This document shows, in pieces, positions 9,394-21,282 of a stretch of 64,000 nt of DNA. Source of the DNA: Neospora caninum Liverpool (taxonomy: Eukaryota > Apicomplexa > Conoidasida > Eucoccidiorida > Sarcocystidae); NCBI RefSeq assembly GCF_000208865.1, contig NC_018394.1, positions 1,633,635 through 1,697,634 on the forward strand. Reading direction: 5' to 3'. The position numbers and the translations under genes were made by a program. The notes beneath the pieces are model-generated. The model searched no databases. It was not told where the DNA came from and saw only the letters and a list, made by a program, of their open reading frames with translations. Within the stretch, counting starts at the first letter, position 1; every line of letters begins with the position of its first letter.

Positions 9394-12250
9394 CGTTTCG
9401 TCCTTCTCTTTCCTCCGCGGTACGCTACGTGTTTCGCACGCTGTCTTTATGCGCGTTGCCTCTCAGGGCGAAGGCGAAGAGCAGTCTCAACACGCAGAGA
9501 GCGAGAGAAACCGACTCAGCAGGCGCCGACGCAAGACGGAGACTGCAGAGAAGGCGCGATAGGCAGCCGAAACGCACACTCGCGACGCACAGCGTCTCTC
9601 GGGGTAGCGCAGCTCCTGTGTTGCAAGTTTTTCGTAGAAAAAGTCCGAGAACACCACGCGAAAAAGGCCCTGTCTCAGAGAGAAACCAGCGGAACCGCTC
9701 TCTCTCTTCAGAACACCCTCGGCTGTGCGCAAGCAGGTCAGAGAGAAGATGCCGACGGTGAGGCACTGCGAAGAAAAGATGCAGGAGAGAGAACCCGTAA
9801 ATTTCGCGAGGCAGCAAACAGAACTCGAGAACAAAGAGGGAAACAGCGAAGAAATTTCGGGGGCGTGAAGGAAAAACGACGCCGAACTTTGCATGCAGGA
9901 CAAGGCAGACGCACCCCCCGGAGGCCGAAGGCTGCAAAGCAAGAAGGAGAAGGGAATGAATCTTCACGTTTCGATCCTACACGCGCTGAGAAGGAGACAG
10001 AACAAGGAGAACAAAGCGCGCCGAAAACGGTTTCTCTTCTGCCGCCGACCGCTGTGATGGGTGTTCGAAACGCGCGCGCTCGTTTGTGAACGAAGGCGGA
10101 ACAACGACGCGAAAACGAGACCAAAGAACAGGTCTGTCCTCTCCAAGGTGACTGGAAGATCCTTTGCGTTCGGGAGAAGAAAACGAAGAAGGAAAGGAGC
10201 CTGAGAAGGCTGAGAAGGACGAAACATTCGATCGGCCGTTTGGATCCTCGCAGGTGTTGTCTCGACGGGGAAATTTGCATGCATCGAGAAATTTAAGTTG
10301 GCTACAGAGAGAACCGCAAGAGTGCCCGCCGCCCTGTTTGGTTGCGTTGTTTTCTTGGTTTCTTTTACCTTTCTTTTCCACCGGCTCTTCCCTTCCGAGC
10401 GAGGCAGTGCACAGGCGAAACGAAAAGGAGAGTGCTTTTTCCCGGAGATCCTCGGTTCCCCCCACCAGACGACGTCAAGCAGTGAGAAGACAGACAAATC
10501 CTCGTCTTCCCAGCACCTTTCCCTCCAAAGGAGAAACACGACGAAGTGTGTGAGCCTCTCAAATGGAAAGGCCATCTTTGAGAAGGCGACACCAGTCAGA
10601 ACCCAGGACAGACTCGAAACCGTAAAGCCTCGCGAGAAGACCAGAGGCGTTTGGGTGAACTTCTCGAAGGAGCATCCTTTAGAACTTTGTCACTGACGCC
10701 GAGAACCGAGACGTCAGACCTAAACACGATATGCATCTCAAATATATGTATATGTCTATATATATATATATATATGGATAGGTATCGCGCAAAGTCGTTA
10801 CGCAAAGATAACAGACACATCTCTATATGTGCATACGCGTCGACCTATCCACAAAGATATGTATATATGTATGTACAGAAGGAGATACAGACATAGATTA
10901 GCGTATGTCCTGCGTGTCAGCGTCCGATGAGCTCTGGGGGATAGGCGTGGAGCAAAGGGGCGTTGACTCGAGAGGCTCTCGCAATTTGTCAATCGGCAGG
11001 TGATTCCGGCGCTCCCAAAGTTCGAGTACATTCTCGTCACTCGAACTCCCGCAGGCCTCACAAGCGTGAAAATCCTAAATTCCCACCCAGCTGCTTCTTC
11101 TGTTGATGTAGAACACTCGCAGTGCCCCAGAGGTCTTTTTGTCGCATCTGTCGAATGCGAGACACCTTTAATTATTCGGATTATTTGGGACCATTGCAAC
11201 TGGTCAAAATGATGCGAATTTGGACGCAGAGCTTCAAGTGACACTGTGATCACAAGAGACGAACACACGCCTCGAACTTACGGGTCTGTTCCTCCTTCAC
11301 CCACCCTTTGCGTGTATGTCTGCTGTCTTCGGCATCCGTAGTATCCTTAGTTCGATTAATTTCCTTGGTGCATGTGTCTTCACGGGATCTTGGCCATCAA
11401 AATGCACATATATGCAGATATGTCCAGAGATCAAGCGAATGAGATTCATTTACAATCGATTCACTGACCTGCGGAATCCGATTCGAGGCGTACGAGAGTG
11501 TATCGGTCCCTGATGGGCCCTCGAACGCCACACATCTGCTCACATGTGTCTATATGGATTTCTCTGTCGCCTCTCGTGAAGAATTCGAGTTCCGGCGTTT
11601 CGCACGGAGAGCCGGGAAGATGGCCTGCGTCTCTGTGGAAGTTCAAATCGGGATCTTCGAACTTGAAAGAAATACGTGCCAAGTGCGTGTTTCGATACGC
11701 TCTCAGGCGCGAAGCGAGGGACGACTCGCAGAAGGGAGGAAGCAAGAAAAGCGAGCAAAGAGAAGGAAGAGAGCTAGCGAAGTCGAGAACAAAAGAGAAA
11801 GCTGATGAGGTCAGGAACTGTAGCCTTTCTACCGGCAGTGACCACGGTGGGAAGAGAACGAGAAAACGCGGGGATCGCTGCGGCTTCTTTGTCAGTTGCG
11901 TGGCAGCGTTTGTCTCTTCTCTGGAACTTCCAGGCAGGCTCTCACAGGGTAGGGTTCTTTCGGTCTCCGTCTATTTAAAGACAGGCCACATGCACAGACT
12001 GCACCCATCTCGCATTCGACGAGGCACAGGTCAGCGGCCTCGACGCAAAAGAGAAAAACCGGAGCACGGCGCGAGACTGGCGCATGCACAGCTGGATGCG
12101 AGACAAGAAGGCAAAGCACGACACGCAAACAAGTCCCTCCGAAACGCTTCATTTCGACGGTCTGCTTCTGGTCAGACACAAGGTTCAAGTGCGACAAATG
12201 CTGACACAAACACGAAAAGACGCTATCTCAACCGCGTCTCAAGACCACAC
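9394..12250. other. Intergenic region between LSm6 and SSRP1 (same strand)
   Basis: This 2.9 kb should hold the LSm6 promoter and the SSRP1 3' untranslated region. Long open frames on both strands from 9400 to 10600 are Arg/Ser/Glu-rich and show no conserved motif. A (TA)n tract lies near 10754-10775. A palindromic TTGCATGCA lies near 10275; TGCATGC-type words are reported AP2-factor targets in apicomplexans. Confidence 0.5.
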
Positions 12251-15200
12251 TCAGTCTCTCTCCTTCTTCCGCTTCTTCTCCTTCTTCGATTTCTGCAAAC
12301 AACGCACATATACACGTCCAAGTGTCATACAAGATCTACTTTTATATATATATATATATAGATATAGGCTCCACGAGGGGTACAGTTACAGTACAAACAA
12401 GGGTTTTCTCCCCTCATCTTCCCGGGTACGCGTACTCTGTTTCCTCGATTGCGCCAAGTGCCCACCTTTTCCTTCTTCTTCCGTTTCTTCGATTCCTTCG
12501 TCTCCTCTTCCTCTTCCTCGGACGGTGACTCGCTCGCGTTGTCGTCTTCATCATCATCATCGTCCTCCTGGAAATCTTCGTCCTCTGAAGAGACACACAA
12601 AGGAAACGCATGCACGCAGATCCAGATTCGTGGTGTGTAGGCAGTGTCTGACGCGGATTTTGTTTCTCGGCAAAGAGACCAGCGCCACGGCTTGGTGGGC
12701 CGTATTGCGGCGGACCCTCAAACACGCATGCAGTCGATCTGTGCGAGTTACCTGAATCCGAGCCGTCTTCGTCGTAATCGTCGTCGTCCTCGTCGTCCGA
12801 AGGCAAATCCGCGGCCTCCAGAGCGCCGCCACGCGACGGCTCCGGCGTCTCCATGTTCTTGATGCGAATACCCTTCTCAACCAAAAAGTCCACGAGGGGC
12901 TGAAAAACGCGACAAGAAAGAAGACCCGACTTCCTGAAGAGTCGCAAATCCCTCACCAGACGAAAAGGCAACCATCTCAGAGAGAAAATAAGAAAAAGGG
13001 CGAGAAAGAAGAACGGGAGAAAAGAGAGAAAGAGAAAAACGAGAAAACAGAAGAAGGGAAAGGGCGAAACAGAAAGAAAGAGACACAGAGACAGGGCACC
13101 AGGAGGAACTGAAGACGGGTGTGGTGCTGTGTCAGTCCTTCTCGAATTGAAGAGACAGCAAGACAGCGAAGCATGTCGAGGGAATTGTAGTGAACAAGCA
13201 ACTTGGAAGGTAAACAAGACCTCACACTCTGCCGAGTGTCCTTCCCCCAGCCGCGTCTTTGCCTTAACCAAAACCGTCCGGGGTCTTCGGTAGCCAGCGA
13301 CAGGAGGGGGGAGGGGCCGACGCAGGTATCTCTAAAGTTCAAACAAAACGTTGCGAGACATTTTTTCCGCGTGTCTCTGGACCGGCTGCAGATGCGAGCT
13401 TCCCCCCTCCGATCTCTCGTCTCAAAGCCTACCTTGTACTCGTTTCTGTCGATGGAAGTGAACTCGAATTCGCCGCCTCCTCGAACAGAGACCGTGAACG
13501 CGAAAAAACGATTCGTGGTACTCGCGCCGGTGCGGCTGAATTCGACGCTCACCACGTCGTCGTATCTGCGGAAAAACCGAGCGCAAGACACCGCGCAAAA
13601 TTCAAGGCGCCAGCAAAGCACTCGCGCGGACAGTGTGCATTCCCACCCATACACGCGCACACCTACGTAAGCAAATACGCGAACAAATGCACACATACGT
13701 ATCTACGTATATAAGTATATATGTGCGTAAGTATCGGGGTACAGGCGTGTGTGTGGGTGTGTACGTGGAGACGCCCAGAGAGGCACTGCACATCGCTCGA
13801 GCCTGTGCACATAGACGCAGCGCCGTCTCGCACCTCCACCAATGCGTTTCTCCAGACGACACGTGGCCGTCAGGCGAACGGTGCCTCTCCTCAGATGGGC
13901 AGGCACTGCGCATGCACGTCTGCTTGCTTCCTGCTGGCGTTACGCACCTCCTCGTACGCTGGGAGAGCTGCAAAACGTGGAGTCACATTGCTGCCCTTCT
14001 ACATATACAAATATACACATATACATACATATACATCTACATATATGTACATATATGTAGATGTATAGATATAGGTGTAGGCGTGAGACCGTACGAGTGT
14101 GTATCGTGTGCCGAACGTCCTTTTCAGATGAAGCATTTCGACGGCCTGGGCTATACCTGACGAAGATGACGGGTTTGACGATGAAGAGGAAGGACCGATT
14201 GAGAGGGTAGAGGTGCCCAGACTGCGCGCGGTAGCTGCATGCGATACCGAATTGCTGCTTCACACTCTTGAAGTCTCCAGGGACAATCACGCTCTTGCCC
14301 ACCAAGGCGCGAAACAGCCTCGTGACCACGTGGAAGGTCTTCCCTGAAACCGGCAGAACAAAATCCTCGAGAAGGAGCAAAACGGATGCAGATGCAGACT
14401 CGCGTCCCGTGCGCAAAACGCCACAACACGACACCACTTTGTCCCGAGGCAGTGACACAGAAAAAACACGCCGCCACATATATATAAACACTCACGCGTA
14501 TATACATTTATAAACACATATATGTATATATATACATATATGTATATATATACATATACATGTATATATATATATATATATGTGCAATTGCCGTGACATC
14601 AGGACTTTTATCGATTTACGTGGAAGACAGATCACGCACGTGCTTCACAGATAAGGCAGCCACAGACGTGTTTTTCCACAGAAAGAAGGCCGAGGTTCTG
14701 GGCGGTACCTTCAATGAGTTTTTCAAGGCCACGCTGTTGGAGCTCTGCGGCCTCGAGATTCACTTCGACGCTGTGCACACTCTCGCTGTCGAACTGCATG
14801 ACGACGAAAGGATACGAAGTCTGTCCTTGGCGCATGGCGTTCTCCAGCGAGAGAATAAAGTTGACGTGAGGCGAGTTCGGTCGGGGGACAAGAAACATTC
14901 TGAAGCGAAAAAAGGCAAGAGACGGAGGAAGACGCGGGTGCGCTCGGCCTCCAGTGCCGCTCGAGTGAGACGCGGCTGCACGCGGCGAGCTGGGCAACGT
15001 CAGACACGGGTGTCTCCAGAGACGGTCGCAAGAAAGAACAGCCTTGTGCTGCGCGTTCTCTCTCTGTGGCGAGGGCGACTCGCCGGTGCACGATCTTTCA
15101 CACCACGAGGGCGCTTCCCGTGGCGTTAGAAATTCCAGAAACCAATCCGTCCTACACAAATGTACTTACATGCACATATGTATATGAACATATATATATA

Positions 15201-15274
15201 TATATGTATGGGTATGTGTGTATGGATATGTGTGTATGGATATATACACATATATACATATATACATGTATACG

Positions 15275-15305
<31 letters not shown>

Positions 15306-17728
15306 ATGTATGTAGCGTGTGGCACAGGCAGTATGGATGGACCCAGATATTTATATAGCGGGAGATTTGACTGGAGACATCCCGGTCGTGCAGCAAGCGT
15401 ACCTGTTGATGCTGGTGTACTGAATCGTGTAGTCGTAGGACTTTCCATGGAACTTGAGAGCTCTTCGTCCAATGTCAATCTCGTAGCGTCCACGGGGCAC
15501 GAGGAGAGGCACATCGTTCAGCAACGCCACGCTGTCCATCTTGGTCTCTGCCACGCCGCTCTTCTTGACTAGTTTCTGCGAGAAAAACGTTTCGCAAAGC
15601 AGTGCAGCTTTCTGTCCTCTCGCGTTCGATCTCTTGTCTCTTCTGTTGTCTCTCCTGTTGTCTCTCCCGTGTCGCTGTCTCTCTCTGCGTTCAGTCTTGC
15701 TGTGTTTCGTTGCATTTATCGAGGTCAGTAGACGCAAAGAGACAGTCGGGGACTCTTCGTTTTTTTCTTGTCGCATACACGGCCTCGAACCGTCGAACTG
15801 CCCCGACGCGTGCACGAGAGATTTTCTCTCTTACCTGCTTCAACTGTTGCAGAGGGCCCTCCGCGTCGTCGTCGCCTGCAAAGGGTTGGTAGAAGCGAAC
15901 CTCGAGGAGTTGGTCTTCTTGTTGATCTCTAGGAAAACACGGAAAACCCAAACCTCTCACAACACGCGGTCGGCCCGACTCTCGAGACACCGGAGCGCCG
16001 TGACACTGTTCACAGAAGTTCGGTTCGGCCGGCTTCTTCCTGGCGAGAAGAAAGATGTGGGCGAGGAGAGAACGCAGCGGGGGTGCTCGGCGAGAAAGAG
16101 GAAGGCGCGAAGAGGCGTGACACGCACGTGGGCTGTCGAGAGGCCTTCAGGAGATCCGGCGACGCGACGAATGGGAAACACGGTGGAGGACAAAAAGACT
16201 TTTCCAGGGTCGCCCCTGTCACACTCGGCGAGTCGTCTCTGCCTGCGGTTTTCTTCGAAAGACCACGCTTACCGAGTGTCGTCTTGAATCAGTTCGATGG
16301 CCAAGTCGTTTTTCGACGGCGTCGTCACCTGCGCGATTTCCTGCGCGTGGATGTCGAACGCTGGACAGCCGTCCAACGTCAGCTGCAGATTGTTGCCTGA
16401 AAGTGGAGAAAGGGAAAGAAAAGCAAGACAGTGCGCCGCAGCGACCTGCAAAACAGCTCGGCAGAGAGGGCGAGCGCGGCGAGAGAAAAAGCGGGAAAGA
16501 AAAACAAAAGGGTCGACGCCCGACGAGACCCGCGAGGGAGAGCAGAGCAAGAGGTGACAAACGAAACAGCGAAGACGAAAAAAGGCGGGAAGAGAGCAGC
16601 ACAGAAAGGAAGACGGGAAGCTAAAGAGAGACGGCGAGAGAAAGCGAGTAACGGATTTGTCACTTGTTGTGTACCTTCCATTTTGACGTCTCCCCAGTGC
16701 CAGCCTCGGTGAGCTTGGAGGGCTCTCTGGAGCTTAACTTTGAAGTGTGTCTCAAAGTGCCGACTGAGATCTGCGAAATTCTGGAAAGTCCAAAACGTTT
16801 CGAAAACCACCATAACGTCTACCTTTGGGAGAGACGAACGTCACGTTTGCTCGACCTACAAACGCCGAGGAATCCCCAGTTCTCTCTTTTCTATCCGCCC
16901 TTCCCTCCCCCCTCCGAGAAAGCAAAGACGGGCATTCCCGAACCGAGCTGCCAAGAAACGACAGGCGGCGCGGCACTCTCTGGAAACCATCAGCGACGTG
17001 CGGCCAACCGCGCTCTCAAGATGTTTCTCGCAGTTCCACTCCACGTGAACACGTGTAGGCACGAGTGGGTTTTTAACCATGCGTGTGTCGAGGCGTGCGC
17101 GAGTGTGTGTATCCCCAGATAGCCACGTCTTCCGCAAATGGGCTGTCTCTACACCCGACTCGCTCCGCTCCTCTCAGAAATCGCCACTCCCGGTTGGAGA
17201 GCGTGCGCGTTTTCCTACCTTTTCGTGAAATCCATCAAACCGCACCATGAGATCGTTTTTGTGCGGGCCGAGGAGAATGCGAAGCTGGTAAGCGTCGGCG
17301 CCCGTCATGACCCACGAAGCGCGGACAATATCCGCAGCTTTGTACTGGTGAACGCTACCGGTCTTCCGATTCTTCCAACCGAACAAATCTCCACTCATCT
17401 TGAAGAGCCCCTAAAAGCACACACAGTGCGATTGCAGAAGGCACAGGCAAAGAGCACAGGTGCGAAGAAAGGAAACAGTCTTGTTCCACGGGGACCTACG
17501 TGCATGCAAACAGAATGGCATATATATATATATATATATATATATGCTTTTGGTTTCATCTGTGTGTTGCCCACACGCCACGAGGGAACAACCCCGCGCG
17601 ACGAGCCTTTCACAGTCGCCCCCGACACACACACACAACAGAATCCAGTGGACTTCCTCAAATGCCTCACAGTGCGTCCTACCCGCGAATGCTTCCAGTG
17701 CCCGCTTCAAAGCTTACATATATATATG

Positions 17729-17759
<31 letters not shown>

Positions 17760-17997
17760 ATATGTATATGTCCGTGTACGTTGATGTATGTGGTCTGTGT
17801 GTGCTGACGATTGTTGACTGATGCTATGTCCGGGAGGGGATGGGGAGAGAAGGCCTGGGCTGTTCTTTGAGGAAGGTCTGTCCGCTTACCATGTCGTTTC
17901 TCCCGAAACCTCGAATGTTTCCGAGGGCAATTGCAGGCCCTGCGGCGCCTCCAGCTGCCGGAGGCGCCGCAGCGGGCGCGTCAGTTGCGTCTGCCAT
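12251..17997 (-). CDS. SSRP1: FACT complex subunit SSRP1/Pob3 (no HMG box)
   Basis: SSRP1 with Spt16 forms FACT, which removes and replaces histones H2A-H2B during transcription and replication. Twelve exons join in phase: 17997-17890, 17410-17219, 16780-16675, 16396-16273, 15928-15835, 15575-15403, 14899-14709, 14343-14157, 13565-13433, 12899-12752, 12584-12466, 12292-12251. The product is 538 residues, close to yeast Pob3. In order: a Pob3-N PH-like part ([31 protein letters not shown]), the SSRP1 core ([34 protein letters not shown]), then a Rtt106-like PH part ([49 protein letters not shown]). After residue 436 comes an acidic Asp/Glu tail and a short Lys-rich end [13 protein letters not shown]. 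Animal SSRP1 ends in an HMG box; none is present. The start is ATG after a CT-rich leader, with an Ala-rich N-terminus. Confidence 0.95.
13690..17790. repeat. TA-rich microsatellites in SSRP1 introns
   Basis: Arrays of TA or TA/TATG type lie at about 13990-14075, 14515-14580, 15175-15302, 17519-17545 and 17715-17775, all in SSRP1 introns. They account for the IYIYI open frames in this stretch. Confidence 0.85.
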
Positions 17998-20900
17998 GAG
18001 TGGAAAAAGGAGACGGCCGCGCGTCGCCAGAAGAGACCGGAGAAAGCGGTCGGAGCAAGACCACGCGTTCGCTCAGAGAAGAGAGAAGAGAAGAAGAGAA
18101 AGGGAGAAGAAGAGAAGGGAGAAGAGAGAAAGGGAGAAGAAGAGAAGGGAGAAGAGAGAAAGGGAGAAGAGAGATGCGCGAACACGTGGAAGGAGAGTGC
18201 AAACGCGAAGAGTGCAAAAAAAAACAGAAAGGAGAGGAAGAAGACGAGGAGCGAGAAGTGAGACAGGCTCAGGGGGGAAAGACGCGGGGGGAAGAAAGCG
18301 GAGGAAAACTTCGAGGCGGAGATTCAGTCGAGACACGAGGAGAAGAAAGGTGACAAGGAGAAGTAAAAAGCCAGACAGGCGGACGAGGGGGGAAATGTGG
18401 AGACGGAAAAACGGGGCAAAGGAACACGAGAGGCAGCTTCACGGGCCGAAGCGTGAATCTCCCACGTTTCAGGGGAGAAACGGGGCAAGCGGCCGTTCCA
18501 GAAAGAGTGTGTTTTGCGAGGCGAAGAGAGGACAAGACACGCGGAAGGTTGAAGACAAGAAAATCGAAAACCCTGAGGGAAAACCTGGACGGGAGACACG
18601 GAAAGGTGGTCCCGTGTTTGGAAGAGCGCTATTTTGTTGCATGCGTGTGGCGTTCCTGTCGTGTGTGCACACGCGTTTTTCTCCCCCCGGAAAAAATCGA
18701 GAGAAAGCGGTTGTGTCTCCTTTGCTCCTTTTTCCCCAACAACTCGACTTTGGCAGTCTGTTTGTCTCGTGTAAACGCTCGCTTTCCTGAATCGTTCCTT
18801 TCTCCCGCCTTGCCTGGTCACCTTTCTGGACCCCCTCTGTGCACGCTGCGGGCGTCGGCCGGATGAAAAAATACTTCTTTGCCAGTCTGATTCTCTACTT
18901 CTCTTCCTGCGGTTTGCTTGTGCCTCTTTAGTTGCGCTCAGAATAACCAGAAAGGACGGTGGTGAATCACAGTATCCAATACACCTCACGAGACGAACAG
19001 TCATATCGCAAGGACACACCAGCAGTGTACGGGAACCGGATAAAGAGGCTTCACAGACGCACTACAGGAAATACATTTGAGGCACTGAATATGCATGCAT
19101 CTTATCTATATAAGATATATGTAATGCAGTAGAGTTTTTTGTCATCCCTCAGGCGTTTGCGTAAAGACCAGCGAGAAAACGCCCATGAAATATATCCCTG
19201 TAGAATCGCACACGTCCTGGAGACTCGGCTGTGGTGTCTCTGTCCTGAGGGTCGTCTCTGTTCAGAATACGCAGATTGGATTCTTGTTGGCCTCTCACCT
19301 GTTTAGGAACTGGATGAATGCCTTTTCGCGTGGTTTCAAGGATCCGTTGCTCGACGCTTCCAAAGTTAGATCGCCGCTGCTACGCCTCCTCTAAGTATTC
19401 CCTATCGCTTAACATCAGGAATGAGACTACCAAAGGGAATACGATATTTGGACAAAAGTACACTCAGGCTAGCAACCACTGGGAAGCTGTTTTTAAAATG
19501 GTGAGACAACTGTTCCTTCCCGCGTGAGAGCGAGGCCTTGATGCGTCCCTGTGAGCGGCTGGTTCTCTCCGCCGGTGCTGCGCTCTCAGAAGGCAACTCG
19601 CATTTCGCGCAGATTCCGTTTCGCGCGCTTTTGTTTTCTCCGGCACCCAAAAAAGTTCCTTCCCTCTCTTTGGTTCGCCTGTCTGGTGGCTCTCCGGCGT
19701 GCCCGTTGAGTAGAGACTTGAGAGGGAAATGTGGGCGACTCTCACGGCAGACCCCAATCACTCAGCTTCGCGACAAATGCGTGCCTGCCGCTCCTTTTCA
19801 GGTTAAAACCACCCGCGTCTACACAGTTCTCGGGAGGACAAGGATTCAATGTCAGCAGAAACACGACTCTGGTGTGTGCATGTCTCTGTGTGCTTTATTG
19901 TGTTTCGGCACTGCTTCTGAATCCCTGTAGACGCTGACTTCATAAAACCCAGAAAGACATTGATAGAGCGTGTGTATATGTATGTGTGCTTGTGTGTGCA
20001 TATTTTTGCCAGTTTCAGCTATAAACAGCGATGGCGTCACGCTTTTCGTGGGATAGAGTTCGATCTGTACAGCGACCGAACGTTAAACTCTTAAAACCAG
20101 CACACCGCTGAAACGGGGTCGTGTCGCCTGAAGAAAACCCCACCGCAGTGAACAAGTCTGGAGATCCTGCGCAAAGCAAGTGTATCCGAGGCGTACATTT
20201 GCACTGACGAAAGAACCTCCTCCCTCTTTGCGGCGAGCGGGGAAAATGGCCCACCGCATCGCGCTCTCTTTTTTTGTGGCTTCTGTCTTCGCTTTCCATG
20301 CATGCGGCCGTTCCACACATCTTCCATAGATCGACAAAGGTTTTCAAGACAAGAACTGACGCTGGCGAAACGGGTAAAAACAAATGAGAGACGGGTTAAC
20401 ATAGAACCCAAACACACACACACACACGCAGACACACGTCAGCGAAGCGGAAAGAGAAGCGAGGGAACAACCTAAACAGGGTGTTCTTGTTCACTTCAGA
20501 AGAACGCGAGCCTTTCGCCCGCAGCATGGGGAGGAAAAAACGAACCGAGTCTTGACAAGTCGCCGCCGACGCGCTGGCGCCATAAACTTCGGGTGCATAG
20601 AAATGTGCGTTTTCCCGAAAATACCAGAGAAACGTCTGCGAGGCAAGCGCCCCGGCGTACACACGAAATGCATCGCGAAACACGCATGCAGAGTCGGAGA
20701 TCGACGATCGCCACATACACACACGAAAATCAAATTCACTGTCTTAAAATGTCGAAAATGCTGAACCTCCCGGAGTCGATTTTGAAAATCCGCCCTCGAA
20801 TGGACGGGGACAAACAGGCACAGCCTCTAAGGCGCAACGGACTCCCTCGCTCGTCGCGTCTCGGGGGATCCTCTCTTCTGATCGCAGCCCCTTCGAGACA

Positions 20901-21282
20901 TAAAACGCATAAAGACTCGCTCTTTCTCTCTCTCGTGGCATCGAAGGACGCCTGACGATCCTTTTCTACTGGAACGCAGATCAGACTGCGTGTCCACGCA
21001 GATATACCCAGCAATGTGTTTGATCTTTCGCACGGCTCCTGGAGGGAGAGACGCTACAGGACTGGAAAATTTGAAGAAAGTGAAAAAGACACGTCGAGTC
21101 ACGACAGGCAGTTCCGCTGCCCAGTGCACCAGAATACGCAGAGACGGGACTTTCTGCGCAGTCCCCGATCCGCTTTGCTCCGCCAGACTGAGAAACGTTC
21201 CCGTGTCCTTGGGCACTGAGGCAGCGCTGTAGGGTCTGTTGCCTTTTTGTCGCCGTTCGCGGTCTCGCTTGGCCGTGGAAAC
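17998..21282. other. Intergenic region upstream of SSRP1
   Basis: This 3.3 kb lies between the SSRP1 start and the stop of the next minus-strand gene. From 18078 to 18177 the plus strand is pure GA (a tandem GAGAAGAGAAGG-like array), so the SSRP1 leader would be CT-rich there. TGCATGCAT-type words occur near 19091 and 20299. No reading frame shows conserved motifs. A hydrophobic minus frame at 21000-21150 is not linked to either gene by splice phase. Confidence 0.5.

Noticed and set aside
9238..10089. 283-residue plus-strand frame upstream of LSm6
   Set aside because: Arg/Glu-rich, no motif, no splice or start context, and matched by equally long frames on the other strand, as expected in stop-poor GC-rich sequence.
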